A stretch of DNA of 64,000 nt from Myxococcota bacterium (GTDB lineage: Bacteria > Myxococcota_A > UBA796 > JAFGLY01), in contig JAJRWT010000039.1 of NCBI GenBank assembly GCA_024276675.1, forward strand, positions 43,811 through 107,810, given 5' to 3'. The position numbers and the translations under genes were made by a program. The notes beneath the pieces are model-generated. The model saw only the letters and a program-made list of their open reading frames with translations. It had not been told where the DNA came from and ran no database searches. Within the stretch, counting starts at the first letter, position 1. Each line of letters starts with the position of its first letter. Shown here in pieces: positions 53,015 through 64,000 of the stretch.

Positions 53015-54641
53015 GGATGACTACCGCGTCGAGGCCCATCTGCCGGGCGAGGGGAAGGGCGTCTTCGTGGCTTTGCACGATGGCCCTGCCGTTTAGGTTG
53101 AAAGATGTGTTGATCAGCCCTGGAAGGCGATACCGTTCCCACATGTGGATGAGTAACGCATACAACCAGGCGTCCTCCGGATCGCTGTCCCGCACTACCT
53201 GCGCTCGCACGGTCCCGTCGCGGTGAAGCACACCCGCGAATGCCTCTCGCCACGTCTCTGCCACGGGCCAAGCGCCTAGCATGTAACGTGCCAGCGGACT
53301 CGCTGCGGCCTCTGGTCCCAGGACATCATTGGCGACCTCTTTGGCAATCACCGGCGCGAGTGGACGATACCACTCCCGCCTCTTGATGGTCTCGCTGAGT
53401 CGCCGCCGCAGCCGCGGATCGTCAGCCCGCGCAAAGAGGCTCCGGTGCCCGAGCGCCCTGGGGCCGATTTCGCCTGCGCCATTGCAGACACCGACGACAA
53501 AGCCATGATTGAGCAGCTCACCGATCTGCGGAATAGCCTCCGTGTCCGGAGTGCCGCAAGCTCCCCTGTATCGCCCCAGAAAAGGCGAGGCCAATGGCAG
53601 CCTCCCCCGCTCCTGGTACTCGAGCCAGGCAGCGGCCCCGAGAGCCAGCCCGGAGTCATTCGTGGGAGGTGGGACGTGCAGCCTGCGACCCAGCCGAGAG
53701 ATGCGTACGTTGGTTGGGATGTTCAGCGCGGCCCCGCCCGCGTAGTAGATGGCGTCGACGTTGACGTGTTCCAGGTCGTCGTTAACCACTCGAACGACCT
53801 GGTCTTCAAAGTGGGCCTGTATCGTAGCGCAGATGTCCTGCAAGACTCGGGTGCTGGGATCGAAGGTCGCGAGCGGCTCGTCCGCGATGCTGTTCACCTG
53901 GGCGAGGAGATCGGCCGGATCACCCGAGTGATCCAGAAACCAACCGTTCTCTCTCAGCCACACCGCGTACTCGGGCCTCGGCGTGCCCCAACCGGCGTAG
54001 CCCATCAGCTTGCCTGGGATGGACAGGTGCTCCCAGTCCCGTAGACCCAGAATGGCCCTCACAAGAGGGTTTACGTTGAAGTTGTTGACCGGCACCTTGA
54101 GCCGGTCCCAGCTCGAACTGACGAGTTGGGCGCCACGCGCCACGCTACGCCACACCGAACTCGCGGAGTCGGAGGCGCCACCGTCGATATGAAGGAGCAG
54201 GGAGCCTTCTTCGAACTGTCCGACGAAGGGGAGCAGCGCGGCCAGATGCGCAAGCTCGTGGCAGATGATCCAAGCCTCGGCGTACCGTGGCGTGATGCCG
54301 TCGGGGTACCAGCGTACCCGGGCAGGCGTCAGGATGCGTCCCACGTCCACCTTACCGTCGGGCTCGATGCGAAGGTTCCCATCCGAAGAAATGAAGGTGC
54401 TTCCAGCGAACGAGTTGGCCGAGACGAATCGTACCGGTTCATCCGCGGGCACGAAGGACGACAGGATCTCATGGATGAACAGCGGAAGCCTGTTGTCGTG
54501 CTTTCGACCTGTCCAGCGCTCCAACTCCACTACGGCCAGCACCTGCCCATCTCGCATGAACGCAACGCCGTGGTCGTGGGTGTACGTGGCTGCGGGGCCG
54601 TGCGTCGTGTCGGGAATCCCGTAAAGCCCAACGGTAATCAT
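52992..54641 (-). CDS. NodU/TobZ/CmcH-family carbamoyltransferase
   Basis: 549 residues; ATG 54641 overlaps the phosphatase stop (ATGA). N-terminal Kae1-like half: GVAFMRDGQVLAVVELERWTGRKHD, CHELAHLAALLPF, LLHIDGGASDSASS, IYYAGGAALNIPTN. C-terminal half: GEIGPRALGHRSLFA, IKRREWYRPLAPVI, LINTSFNLNGRAIVQSHEDAL. These are the hallmarks of O-carbamoyltransferases that use carbamoyl phosphate and ATP to carbamoylate hydroxyls on Nod factors, tobramycin or cephamycin. The usual metal His of the Kae1-like half is expected in CHELAHL. It strongly suggests that the cluster's product carries a carbamate. Confidence 0.92.
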   Translation of the reverse strand: MITVGLYGIPDTTHGPAATYTHDHGVAFMRDGQVLAVVELERWTGRKHDNRLPLFIHEILSSFVPADEPVRFVSANSFAGSTFISSDGNLRIEPDGKVDVGRILTPARVRWYPDGITPRYAEAWIICHELAHLAALLPFVGQFEEGSLLLHIDGGASDSASSVWRSVARGAQLVSSSWDRLKVPVNNFNVNPLVRAILGLRDWEHLSIPGKLMGYAGWGTPRPEYAVWLRENGWFLDHSGDPADLLAQVNSIADEPLATFDPSTRVLQDICATIQAHFEDQVVRVVNDDLEHVNVDAIYYAGGAALNIPTNVRISRLGRRLHVPPPTNDSGLALGAAAWLEYQERGRLPLASPFLGRYRGACGTPDTEAIPQIGELLNHGFVVGVCNGAGEIGPRALGHRSLFARADDPRLRRRLSETIKRREWYRPLAPVIAKEVANDVLGPEAAASPLARYMLGAWPVAETWREAFAGVLHRDGTVRAQVVRDSDPEDAWLYALLIHMWERYRLPGLINTSFNLNGRAIVQSHEDALPLARQMGLDAVVIHGSLHRP

Positions 54642-55282
54642 AGTGACACCTCCACGGGCTCACCCCGCCACCAAATGGTTAGATCCTCTCCGCTGGACAG
54701 GGCGATAACCACTCCATCGAGCGGAGCCAGCCAGGCAGCGTCGAAACGGTATCCCGTCGCCCAGGCGATCACCGGCATCACGATGGCATCATGCGAGATG
54801 AAGACGCCTGTCCCGGGGCGTCTCCCAAGCGAGTCCCGAATGTGGCCGAGTAGAAGCTTGGCTCCGTCTTCGATGGGACGCATGAATGACCACGGATGGC
54901 CTGCCATCTGGGCCCGTAGCACGTACTCAGTCCCCAGACTTCCAAACACACGCCCCCCCTCCTCACAATCAACCACGAAGGGCCCGGGATCCCCCAACAG
55001 GTTGCTCGGCTCCACGGTTGGCGCGAGAAGGAGCGCAGTGCTCATACAGCGGATCAGGGGACTCGCTTCGGCCCAGATGGCGTCGCCTCGGCCCCCGAGC
55101 GCGCCGGCGAGGACTTCGCAACGCTCCTCGCCCAATGCAAGGAGCCCGACATCGTCTCCGGATTCTCCCGCGGGAATATCGGCACGGTCAGCATGTCGCA
55201 GCAAGAACGCCAGGGGCCGTCGATTCGCTGCCGCGTCGATGCTTGCCACGAGGCCGCCTGGGATAGAGGCCGGGGTAGTCAT
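54638..55282 (-). CDS. histidine phosphatase superfamily protein
   Basis: 214 residues from ATG 55282, overlapping the aldolase stop (ATGA); GTG 55288 is an alternative. LAFLLRHADRADIP supplies the RH of the LRHG motif (with Ala for Gly), ASPLIRCMSTALLL the second Arg, GVFISHDAIVMPVI the second catalytic His. This is the phosphoglycerate mutase-like fold; the enzyme probably removes phosphate from a sugar or metabolite. It fits between an aldolase and a carbamoyltransferase in a sugar pathway. Confidence 0.82.
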   Translation of the reverse strand: MTTPASIPGGLVASIDAAANRRPLAFLLRHADRADIPAGESGDDVGLLALGEERCEVLAGALGGRGDAIWAEASPLIRCMSTALLLAPTVEPSNLLGDPGPFVVDCEEGGRVFGSLGTEYVLRAQMAGHPWSFMRPIEDGAKLLLGHIRDSLGRRPGTGVFISHDAIVMPVIAWATGYRFDAAWLAPLDGVVIALSSGEDLTIWWRGEPVEVSL

Positions 55283-56178
55283 GGCCACTCCTGGTGCTGG
55301 AGGTTCCAGAGTGTCAGTAGTTCCTTGCGACGCTCGTCGGACATGGGCGTCAACGGCCCACTACCGGCCGCCGTGAGCAAGACTTTGGCAAAGTGTTCCA
55401 GACCCTCGATTCGCAAGAACGCGTTCCAGATTGTGTCGGCCCAGGCGACCGGGCCATGGCGAGGGAGGATCGCCCAGTTGTAGTCCTGGATGTAGGGCTC
55501 CAGCACCTCGGGGCTTTGCGCGGAGGAGATGCGGGCATACTGGGTCGTTGGGACCGGCGCCATGGTAACGTATGTCTCGTGGAGGTCGATGCCTGCCAGG
55601 GATGCGGCCAGGGCGTACGGAGCGTGGACGTGGATTACGCAGCGGATATCGCTTCGCTTCCTGTAGATTCGCCTGTGGAGGCGGAACTCCGATGTGGACG
55701 TCCCAGCCCCACGGACGGTCCGCCCGTCCAGATCCATCACAACCAGGTCCGCAGGGTCGAGGAACCCGTTGTGAGCACCACAAGGAGTGATCAGTACCTC
55801 GTCGTCCCCGAGTCGATATGATAGGTTTCCGTCGATTGTGGCGTTGTAGTCACGCTCATAGATAAGCCGCGCCACGCGCGTAAGCTCGACCCTCGCTGCC
55901 CACTCCGGATCGGCGGGCTCCTCCGAAAAGTCACCCGAGGAATCCAGCCACCCGACCGCACCGTCCAAGGTGCATGCTCGAGCCCGGCCTTCGGCGAAAG
56001 GCAGAATCCAGCGAAAACGACGCGTCAGGCTGAGTTCTCGGCCACGTTCATCTAGTAGTACCGCCTGTCCATCGCTTCGGTGAGCAACGGCGAATCCACA
56101 GACGCAGGGTGCGACTCCGAGGTATTTTTTGGCCGTTGGCGATGAAATTGCTGTGAGTCTGTCATGTTGCTCGGACAT
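55279..56178 (-). CDS. class II aldolase/adducin protein with N-terminal WG repeats
   Basis: 299 residues from ATG 56178, 1 bp after the kinase stop. Residues ~20-85 carry WG-type units (CGFAVAHRSDGQAVLLDERG, FAEGRARACTLDGAVGWLDSSG) like those of the neighbouring kinase. Residues ~95-299 are a class II aldolase: RLIYERDYNATIDGNLSYRLGD, VLITPCGAHNGFLDPADLVVMD, TSTSEFRLHRRIYRKRSDIR, VIHVHAPYALAAS with the zinc HxH, and a later His in LPRHGPVAWAD. It is of the L-fuculose-1-phosphate aldolase type, making or breaking a C-C bond in a phosphorylated sugar. WG repeats on an aldolase are unusual. Confidence 0.85.
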   Translation of the reverse strand: MSEQHDRLTAISSPTAKKYLGVAPCVCGFAVAHRSDGQAVLLDERGRELSLTRRFRWILPFAEGRARACTLDGAVGWLDSSGDFSEEPADPEWAARVELTRVARLIYERDYNATIDGNLSYRLGDDEVLITPCGAHNGFLDPADLVVMDLDGRTVRGAGTSTSEFRLHRRIYRKRSDIRCVIHVHAPYALAASLAGIDLHETYVTMAPVPTTQYARISSAQSPEVLEPYIQDYNWAILPRHGPVAWADTIWNAFLRIEGLEHFAKVLLTAAGSGPLTPMSDERRKELLTLWNLQHQEWP

Positions 56179-56179
56179 C

Positions 56180-57744
56180 TTAGTTCCTGTTTCTCGAGAT
56201 TGCAGCGGCTAGTACGGCTACCAAGTCGCCAGCGCGCTGAAACCGCTGGGCGGGGTTGGCGCTCAGGGCTCGTTGCAGGGGTGGGTGCAGGTGTTCCGGG
56301 AGGCCTGTCAGGTCTGGTGAGCAACGGGTGTCCATGAAGGCCCGCCGTAGCGCCGTCCAGCCCTTCGGTTTATAGGCCGCGGAATCCACCCGGAAAGGGA
56401 CGTGCCCCGATGCATAGAAACAGAAAAGGCACGCGAGGGCGTAGGTATCCACCGTAGGATCCAGCTCACGAAACCCCTCGAACTGCTCTGGAGGGACGAA
56501 CTCCCACCGCCCCCAGTGTACCTCTCCTCGCCACCTGCCTTCGGCCCCCATGGGAACCGTGAACTCGTAGTCGAGCACGGTCACCCTGTGCTGCCCGGCC
56601 TCGGTGCTGACGAGGATGTTACCCGGGTGAAGGTCCGAATGCACGAAGCCGGCCTGGTGGAGCTTTGATACGAGGTCTGCTACTCGCTTGAGCAGGTCGA
56701 GCGTGGCACGAGTCCCCATACGATCACAATGTGATCGCCCGCCTATGGTTGTACCGGGAGCTACGTCCATCACCAGATAGTGGCTCACCCCGAGTGAAAA
56801 GTGGTCCGTATGCCTGGGCGCCGATGGGTGGTCCCGTAGTACCCGGAGCGCATGCAGCTCACGGCGGTGTCCTTCGCCGCAAGAACTGCTCTTGACCACG
56901 ACGTCCCGGCCGCCCTGGAGGTCTCGTGCAAGCCAGATTGCGCCGTGGCTGCTGCGGGCCATGGGCGCCTCTGGGTCGAACCTGTATCGTTCGTTGAGCA
57001 GTATCGTACTCTTTTCACGGAGCCAGGAGCATCTTCCAGCCCCGTTTCTCAAGACCAGGACCGTTATCCCGCTCTCATCGATGACCTCTAGGCCACCGTC
57101 GAATTTCTCCACCCGAGCTTGGCCGTTGTAAAAGGGCTCGACGGCGGCGAAGCGGCGCGAGTAGACAGGGCGACCGTTGGCATCGACGTGGGTCCAACCA
57201 TCATCGTCTCGAGCTCGAGCGAAGCCCTTGTGGAACACGTCCAGGTCCAGAAACCATCGGCCGTGGAGTTGCTGGCCATCCAGGTGGATGTGGGTCGACC
57301 GACCGTCATGAGCCTGTACCACGGCGATATTGTCCCGGAAGTCGCCCGCGTACCTCCATCGAGCTTCATAGGCGGGTTTCCCGTAGGTGGAAATATGGAA
57401 GTAGTTTCCAGTACGGTCGCGGACGGTACATCTGCTCCCCTGGAAGTTGCCGCACCACGCGTAGCGCGCCACGTAGAGGTCTGTTCCGTCCGGACGAATG
57501 TGGTGCCAGCCGCCCTCTCCCCTCACCGCCGAGAATCCCTCGTAGAAGCCAAAAGTCCTTCGAAAGCGGCGACCATAGGCCTCGGAGCCGTCCGGAAGGA
57601 TGTGCCATGCCGAACCTCCACTGCGTACCGGAGCGAGCCCCGGTTCATGAAACTTCAGCACCTCGTCGAAACGCTCGGCGTATAGTGGCTCGCCACCCTT
57701 GACGTGATGCGTACCGTCCGACGCCACTCGGCTGCTTCGCCAGC

Positions 57745-57748
<4 letters not shown>
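56180..57748 (-). CDS. WG-repeat protein kinase
   Basis: 522 residues from ATG 57748, overlapping the upstream stop (ATGA). Residues ~20-228 are about six units of ~36-40 residues of WG type: YAERFDEVLKFHEPGLAPV, GRRFRRTFGFYEGFSAVRG, WHHIRPDGTDLYVARY, ARWRYAGDFRDNIAVVQ, GWTHVDANGRPVYSRRF. Residues ~262-522 are a kinase fold: RDVVVKSSS with Lys286, LHQAGFVHSDLHPGNILV with catalytic HSD---N (370-377), VLDYEF as the DFG equivalent (Asp393), WEFVPPEQF in place of the APE helix. Eukaryotic-like or small-molecule kinase; HSDLHPGN suits both. It could phosphorylate a cluster intermediate or protein. Confidence 0.85.
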
Positions 57749-60335
<2,587 letters not shown>

Positions 60336-60339
<4 letters not shown>

Positions 60340-60668
60340 GCTACCACCCCCGCGTGCTTGATGGTGCCGAGTTCCTCCCGGAAGTCCCTGGTCAGTCCGC
60401 CGATATCTTCAACGCAGCGACTGGCGTCCCGCAGTAGATTCGTCAGGCCCGACAGGCTCCTGGCGCGTGAGAACACCGATAGATGTAAGACTCCGCCGCA
60501 GGTAGCCGCTGCGGCGTGCATGCACTCGGCCCTACACACGTCACCTTCCTGGGCGCCCTGTGCCAAGCGGTGCAAGCCGACAACCTCTATTCCGCGTGCA
60601 TCTATGGCTCGGCGAAGGGCCGTTCCAAACAGGCCATCCGAACCGCTGTCCAGTACTCGGTTGCTCAT
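60336..60668 (-). pseudogene. truncated NAD-dependent epimerase fragment
   Basis: 110 residues from ATG 60668, six bases after GGAGG. The first ~70 resemble the start of a sugar epimerase/dehydratase: VLDSGSDGLFGTALRRAIDA then RGIEVVGLHR, GDVCRAECMHAAAATCGGVLHLS. The usual TGxxGxxG has Ser for Thr, and the catalytic YxxxK region is absent; the sequence then changes to an unrelated helix (LSGLTNLLRDASRCVEDIG). It overlaps the next gene by ATGA, so its translation may still serve to couple ribosomes to the operon. Probably a decayed gene. Confidence 0.65.
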
Positions 60669-60738
60669 GCTCATCCTCCAACGGGACGCCGTTGCCCCGA
60701 CGCCGTGCAGCGCCTGGGCGACGAGCGTCACGACAGGG

Positions 60739-60990
60739 TTACTCGGACCTGTCCGAGGACGGGTTGGAGGAAGAACCCGAACGCCCACTCAAACCTCCCG
60801 ACATCTGGTAGCTGTCGCTGCCGGGGTTGAGTTGGTTGGCACGGTTGTCGAGCGCGGGCTTGGTGTGAGCCGCGAGGGACTTCGCTTTATCCGCTGGCAC
60901 GCCGCGCGATCGGTAGTACGCTGGATGTGCCGGGTTGAGTTGGTTGGCGCGGTTGTCGAATGCGGGCTTTGACAGGGAACGTTTCGCCAT
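60739..60990 (-). CDS. small protein with two DNRANQLNP motifs, candidate precursor
   Basis: 83 residues from ATG 60990 after AGGAG. Two copies of PA(F/L)DNRANQLNP (residues 9-20 and 45-56), spaced 36 residues. The first is followed by AHPAYYRSRG, the second by GSDSYQMSGG, then a Gly/Ser-rich tail (LSGRSGSSSNPSSDRSE). No signal peptide or Cys. The DNA repeats are ~40 bp and near identical. It is the first gene before an operon with three radical SAM enzymes, a carbamoyltransferase and a glycosyltransferase, so a ribosomally made precursor peptide is a reasonable hypothesis. Small bacterial proteins with a similar DNRxNQ motif may exist more widely and without such enzymes, which would argue against it. 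Confidence 0.6.
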   Translation of the reverse strand: MAKRSLSKPAFDNRANQLNPAHPAYYRSRGVPADKAKSLAAHTKPALDNRANQLNPGSDSYQMSGGLSGRSGSSSNPSSDRSE

Positions 60991-61568
60991 TATGACTGCT
61001 CCTTTTCTTCCACCGGCCCGAACCGTCATCCCTTCCGTGGGTCTCAGAAGTCGCCTGGAGCGAGGCGTGCACTTGCGCGCAGATGCAGTTTTGATCGGCG
61101 GTATCGGGTCGCTCTCCAGCCTTGGTACGTCCTCACCGGGGTGAAACCCCGTTACCCCCGACCCGACCAAGGGTACGAAGAGGAGTATCAAAGCAGCCAT
61201 GGCCATATAACGGCGGCAACCGTATGTCAAGGGAGACCGAATCCAGGGGCTTGCAGGAGCACTGCATCAGCAGGTCTTTCACGTGGACTTGCCAGGTATC
61301 TTGCCTCTGAGTCGATCTTTTCCCGTCTCATCGTTCAACACCCAAATGTCGCATTCTCGATGTTCAAACTCCTCTTCAACTCTCGCATCGAACTGCTCGC
61401 CGCAGCGGCGCCCGCCTGGTGCTTCCGCTCATCAAGCAGGGCATTACATGAATAGGGGTATCCAAATCATAATTGAATGGCTGTCTCCTTTTGGTAACTC
61501 TCCAACGCCACTGCGATCCTGACGGGTATATGACAGAGATCATGTCCGCCGCCGGGCTCTTTCGCTGG
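60991..61568. other. gene-free leader of the island operon
   Basis: No credible gene. Reading both strands gives only short open frames; one on the minus strand (from 61230) has a hydrophobic stretch (MAMAALILLFVPLVG) but no ribosome site and continues into the small repeat protein in frame. The stretch probably holds the promoter and 5' leader of the cluster, and on its left side the decayed end of the DUF1998 gene. Confidence 0.4.
61202..61230 (-). promoter_or_regulatory. possible sigma70 promoter for the island operon
   Basis: On the minus strand TTGACA (61230-61225) is a perfect -35 box; 17 bases later comes TATGGC (61207-61202), or with shorter spacing TATATG. The -10 match is partial. 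It would give a ~200-nt leader before ATG 60990. Sequence-only call. Confidence 0.3.
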
Positions 61569-62262
61569 TCAGCAGCAGGCCAGGCGGGGCGAATCCTCTC
61601 GGCATTCAGAAGGCAGACCCAGCCTTGCTTGCAGGCAGTCTACGCAGGACGCCTCGCAGGCGCTGGGGCAATTCCGGGCGAGATCGAGAGCGGACTGGAC
61701 GACATCCTCCCATCGCTGGGCCAGGTGCTCCAGCAGCCCAGAGCCGCCCGGCATGGGGTCGTAATGAAACGCCCGAGGACCGCATGGAAGAGGGTACCAC
61801 TTCCTCCACTACCTGCTCCAGCAGGAGCGGGGCCACGGCAGCGAGGTCTTCCTCGGGCCAGGCCTGGGTAAAGGAGGAGCGCAGAGCGGCCATCACCGTT
61901 ACGCGGTGTTCCTGGATCACTGCGCCCAGCTCGGAGACGCCCAGTACCTGGGGAAGCACCTCTCCGCCCGGCGTAAAAAAGGTAGGTACGGAGGGTGGGA
62001 GGGAAGCAGCGGGCAAGGATGCCCTCGATGTGGCCGCGCAGGCCTCGGTGTTCTCCTCCTGGAGCCCTCCGCAGGCCGAGCATACCCACATGGGGTACAG
62101 GCGTCGGTGAGCGTAGTCGTGTCCGCCGGGAAGCTCGCTGCTGTCGGCTTCCTCCAGGTCGTCATCTTCGTCCTGGCTGACCACGAGGCGATCCAGCAGG
62201 AGCGCCCGGCTACCCCTGAACTCTTCGGACAGGTGCTCCCAGCTCCGGGTGGTCTCGTGCAA
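61569..62262 (-). pseudogene. frameshifted DUF1998-domain fragment (DrmB-like)
   Basis: The first part (from ~62262) reads RLYPMWVCSACGGLQ, a zinc-ribbon start, then VSELGAVIQEHRVTVMAALR and FTQAWPEEDLAAVAPLLLEQ. After ~61770 the protein continues in another frame: FHYDPMPGGSGLLEHLAQRW then EDVVQSALDLARNCPSACEA and SCVDCLQARLG, ending at TGA 61569. PGGSG and the NCPSACEASCVDCL cluster are the hallmarks of the DUF1998 helicase-associated domain, found in DISARM DrmB and related defence proteins. It has at least one frameshift and lacks most of the normal length, so it is dead. Confidence 0.7.
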
Positions 62263-62265
62263 ACA

Positions 62266-62466
62266 TCAACGCTCCCGGGGATGGAAAAGACGGAACCAGG
62301 GGGAGCGACGCTCGTCTGCGGTCTCATCCACCGTGATCCGCATGGGGCGTGTCGAACCAATCGGGACCTCCTTGGCGGGAACAGGCTTGACCAACTGCAC
62401 GCGGGCTGCGCCGTAGTGCTCCATCAACGCGTCGCGTACAGGAGCGAAGAACTGCATCTCCAACAC
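62266..62466 (-). pseudogene. 67-codon C-terminal remnant of unknown gene
   Basis: In a different frame from the AAA gene, MQFFAPVRDALMEHYGAARV then QLVKPVPAKEVPIGS and RPMRITVDETADERRSPWF runs to a TGA at 62266-62268. It is well-formed protein sequence, but begins abruptly at the AAA gene's deletion border with no ribosome site. I take it as the tail of another gene joined by deletion. Family unknown. Confidence 0.5.
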
Positions 62467-63314
62467 GGGAGGTGGACCTCGGGGTTCTCGATGAGCAGCA
62501 GGTCTCCTGGCTCGGCGGAGAGGGCGGCGACCACGACGGGGAGGACCTGGGTGAGCCCGAAGCCGACGTGGACGGGTCGGTGGAAGTCGGTGGCGTTGGA
62601 TGTCCGCAGGCCGAGGGTCACGCCGTTGGCCTGGCGGATCGGCTGCACGTCGAGGGAGCTGCCTGGGAAGAACTGCTGCATGCGCGCCTCGACCTGGCGG
62701 AGGCGGGTCGGGGGGACGCCGGCGAGGACCAAATCGTCGATGACGCGCTCGTCTCGGCCCCAGTGGAGCAAGCTCACCGCGTGCTCGCCACGGGGGCCCA
62801 CCACCTGGGTGGCGCTGGGATCCTGCAAGGCGTAGACTTCGCGTGGACCGAGGCGCTCGGCGGTGAGGTAGGTCAGCCGGCACATCCGCCGGGCGAAGCC
62901 CGCATCTGCCTGGGGCATGCCCACCGGCAGCAGGAAGTGCAGCTCGGAGGGTCCCGAGTGAGGCTCACCGTCCAGGTGGACGGCTGCGACCTGCGCCGAC
63001 ATGTCCCACCGGTCCTCTGCCTCGAAGGTCCACTCGATGGACCGGTCGCCGTCCATCACGCCCAGACCAAAGCGCCGTCGACCCGTCAGCTTGTCCACCA
63101 CGTCGGTGACCGTGCCGAGCTGCAGCTCCCTGCCGTTGAGCATCAGGCGGGTCGACCACTCAGTGTCCTTCATGGTCTGGTGGAGCAGGACGAGGGCCTG
63201 CAGGGCCGAGGATTTCCCCGACGCGTTGGCGCCCGACAGCAGCGTCAAGGGGGCCAGGGGCAGCCTTAGCAACTCGAAGCACTTGAAGTGCTCCAGGTCA
63301 AGCCGGGTCAGCAC
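62424..63314 (-). pseudogene. AAA/SMC-like ATPase (DUF3696 type), truncated at the 3' end
   Basis: 296 residues from GTG 63314 with GGAGG upstream, overlapping the DUF262 stop by 17 bp. LTRLDLEHFKCFELLRLPLA and Walker A SGANASGKSSALQAL; STRLMLNGRELQLGTVTDVV; LTYLTAERLGPREVYAL; VGFGLTQVLPVVVAAL; Walker B LLLIENPEVHL. After Walker B the usual His/Pro-rich continuation (HPAGQ..., THSDH) is missing and the frame ends in CWRCSSSLLYATR. It lacks about 70-100 C-terminal residues with the D-loop and switch His, so it is probably inactive. It paired with DUF262 as a likely defence module. Confidence 0.75.
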
Positions 63315-63999
63315 CGAGCACCTCCGCGAACATGGCGTTGGCGAGCGCGAAGCGGTACCGGACCTTGCGTGCGTCGTTGGGCCCATAGGTGATGGACCTG
63401 ATGAACTCCTCGTCGTACATCAGCAGGTAGAAGGCGGCTCGCAGAGCCTCCGCTCGGTCTTCGACAACTTGCTGGGAGTAGCGGGACAGGCCGGTGGACA
63501 TGACGTCCCACAGCGAGGCGTTGAGCACGCTGCGCCGTTCGGATTGCAGGGTGTGCTTTCGGAAGGCATGCTCGCCAAAGACCCGGTGGTTGTTCCAGAG
63601 GCTGGTGCGGAACTGCGTGGAGAGCCGTGCCAGATCTTGTTCTGGGAGTCCGTTCATCTTCGTCAGGACCTTGGCCAGGAACTCGTCCATGTCGCCTCGG
63701 TACTCGTCCAGGGAGAGGAGCTGGAAGGCGCAGAAGCGGTTGACGAACTCCCGGTCGCGCATGGTCGAGGTCCGCAGGCTGCCGCCGGTCGCCGTCCTGA
63801 AGATGTCGGTACGCGCTTCCTCTCGGAGGAAGATGGTGGCAGACCCCATGTACAGGCTGTTGCGCATCTGCTGCCGAGTGAGCGGCACGCCGCTGTTGAC
63901 GCGCTCGAAGATGTCCAGGCGTGCTCGCTCGGGCACCTTGGAGTCGATGATGTAAAGGGTGAGCGTGCAGTCCTCGACCCGGTTCTGGAGCTTGGGCGA
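63298..63999 (-). CDS. DUF262-domain protein, 5' end outside window
   Basis: About 233 residues visible; the frame is open to the window edge, so the N-terminus with any DGQQR nuclease/NTPase motif lies outside. YIIDSKVPERARLDIFERVN then SGVPLTRQQMRNSLYMG is the DUF262 signature block (IFERVNSG-PLT-QE-RN). The rest (REFVNRFCAFQLLSLDEYRG, FRTSLWNNHRVFGEHAFRK, LRAAFYLLMYDEEFIRSITY) is helical. DUF262 is the N-terminal domain of GmrSD-type modification-dependent enzymes and of other phage-defence proteins. Followed by a DUF3696-like ATPase gene. Confidence 0.75.
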   Translation of the reverse strand, partial: SPKLQNRVEDCTLTLYIIDSKVPERARLDIFERVNSGVPLTRQQMRNSLYMGSATIFLREEARTDIFRTATGGSLRTSTMRDREFVNRFCAFQLLSLDEYRGDMDEFLAKVLTKMNGLPEQDLARLSTQFRTSLWNNHRVFGEHAFRKHTLQSERRSVLNASLWDVMSTGLSRYSQQVVEDRAEALRAAFYLLMYDEEFIRSITYGPNDARKVRYRFALANAMFAEVLGADPA

Positions 64000-64000
64000 C

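Noticed and set aside
60991..61230. N-terminal hydrophobic extension of the small repeat protein
   Set aside because: The ATG at 60990 has a strong AGGAG; the extension starts at a TTG inside a promoter-like TTGACA and has no ribosome site.

Overview
The window is GC-rich, gene-dense bacterial chromosome, most likely from a myxobacterium or close relative (Myxococcota, the former Deltaproteobacteria). Three things point there. The first gene ends in a MYXO-CTERM-type tail (GGCSC, hydrophobic segment, RGRR). Secreted lipoproteins are very numerous, and several carry (Asp-Thr/Asp-Ala)n linkers after the lipobox. PrkA/YeaH/SpoVR and GerW/DUF2953 modules occur in a non-Firmicute setting. No rRNA, tRNA, CRISPR array or intact transposase was found by reading.

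Layout. 1-6 kb: surface proteins and lipoproteins (MYXO-CTERM protein, arylsulfotransferase-like protein, phosphodiesterase, and a caspase-like/FGE-like protein that has lost its catalytic residues). 6.1-11.3 kb: the prkA-yeaH-spoVR stress operon plus a fourth unknown gene. 11.3-17.3 kb: a REP-like palindrome cluster, an exported methyltransferase, and three lipoproteins (metallophosphoesterase, GH39-like glycosidase, thioredoxin-like). 17.3-31.9 kb: unknown pair, epimerase, lgt, an overlapping PilZ-glycosyltransferase-hydrolase-hydrolase operon, and more lipoproteins. 32-38.7 kb: a glycosyltransferase-methyltransferase fusion with a TMTC-like membrane protein, a persulfide-oxidation pair, and an EFR1 ferredoxin-flavodoxin. 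38.7-44.7 kb: large imperfect palindromes, a second arylsulfotransferase-like lipoprotein, a glycosidase, a B3/B4 protein, and decayed genes. 44.7-50 kb: an ECF sigma/anti-sigma operon with DUF2953 and two GerW proteins, then a HEAT protein and a vertebrate-type peptidylarginine deiminase lipoprotein.

50.9-61 kb is an accessory island and the most novel part. Seven genes on the minus strand overlap or nearly abut, preceded by a truncated epimerase and a small protein with a repeated DNRANQLNP motif. The operon encodes a GT4 glycosyltransferase fused to a radical SAM/SPASM enzyme, a WG-repeat protein kinase, a WG-repeat class II aldolase, a histidine phosphatase, a NodU/TobZ carbamoyltransferase and two more radical SAM enzymes. 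I read it as an undescribed biosynthetic cluster for a glycosylated and carbamoylated product, possibly with the small repeat protein as substrate. The product is unknown.

61.5-64 kb holds a decayed defence-type region: a frameshifted DUF1998 fragment, a truncated DUF3696-like AAA ATPase, and a DUF262 protein running off the window end.

Regulation visible in the sequence is mostly by translational coupling (ATGA, GTGA and TGATG overlaps). Several genes appear to use TTG or GTG starts with strong Shine-Dalgarno sequences.
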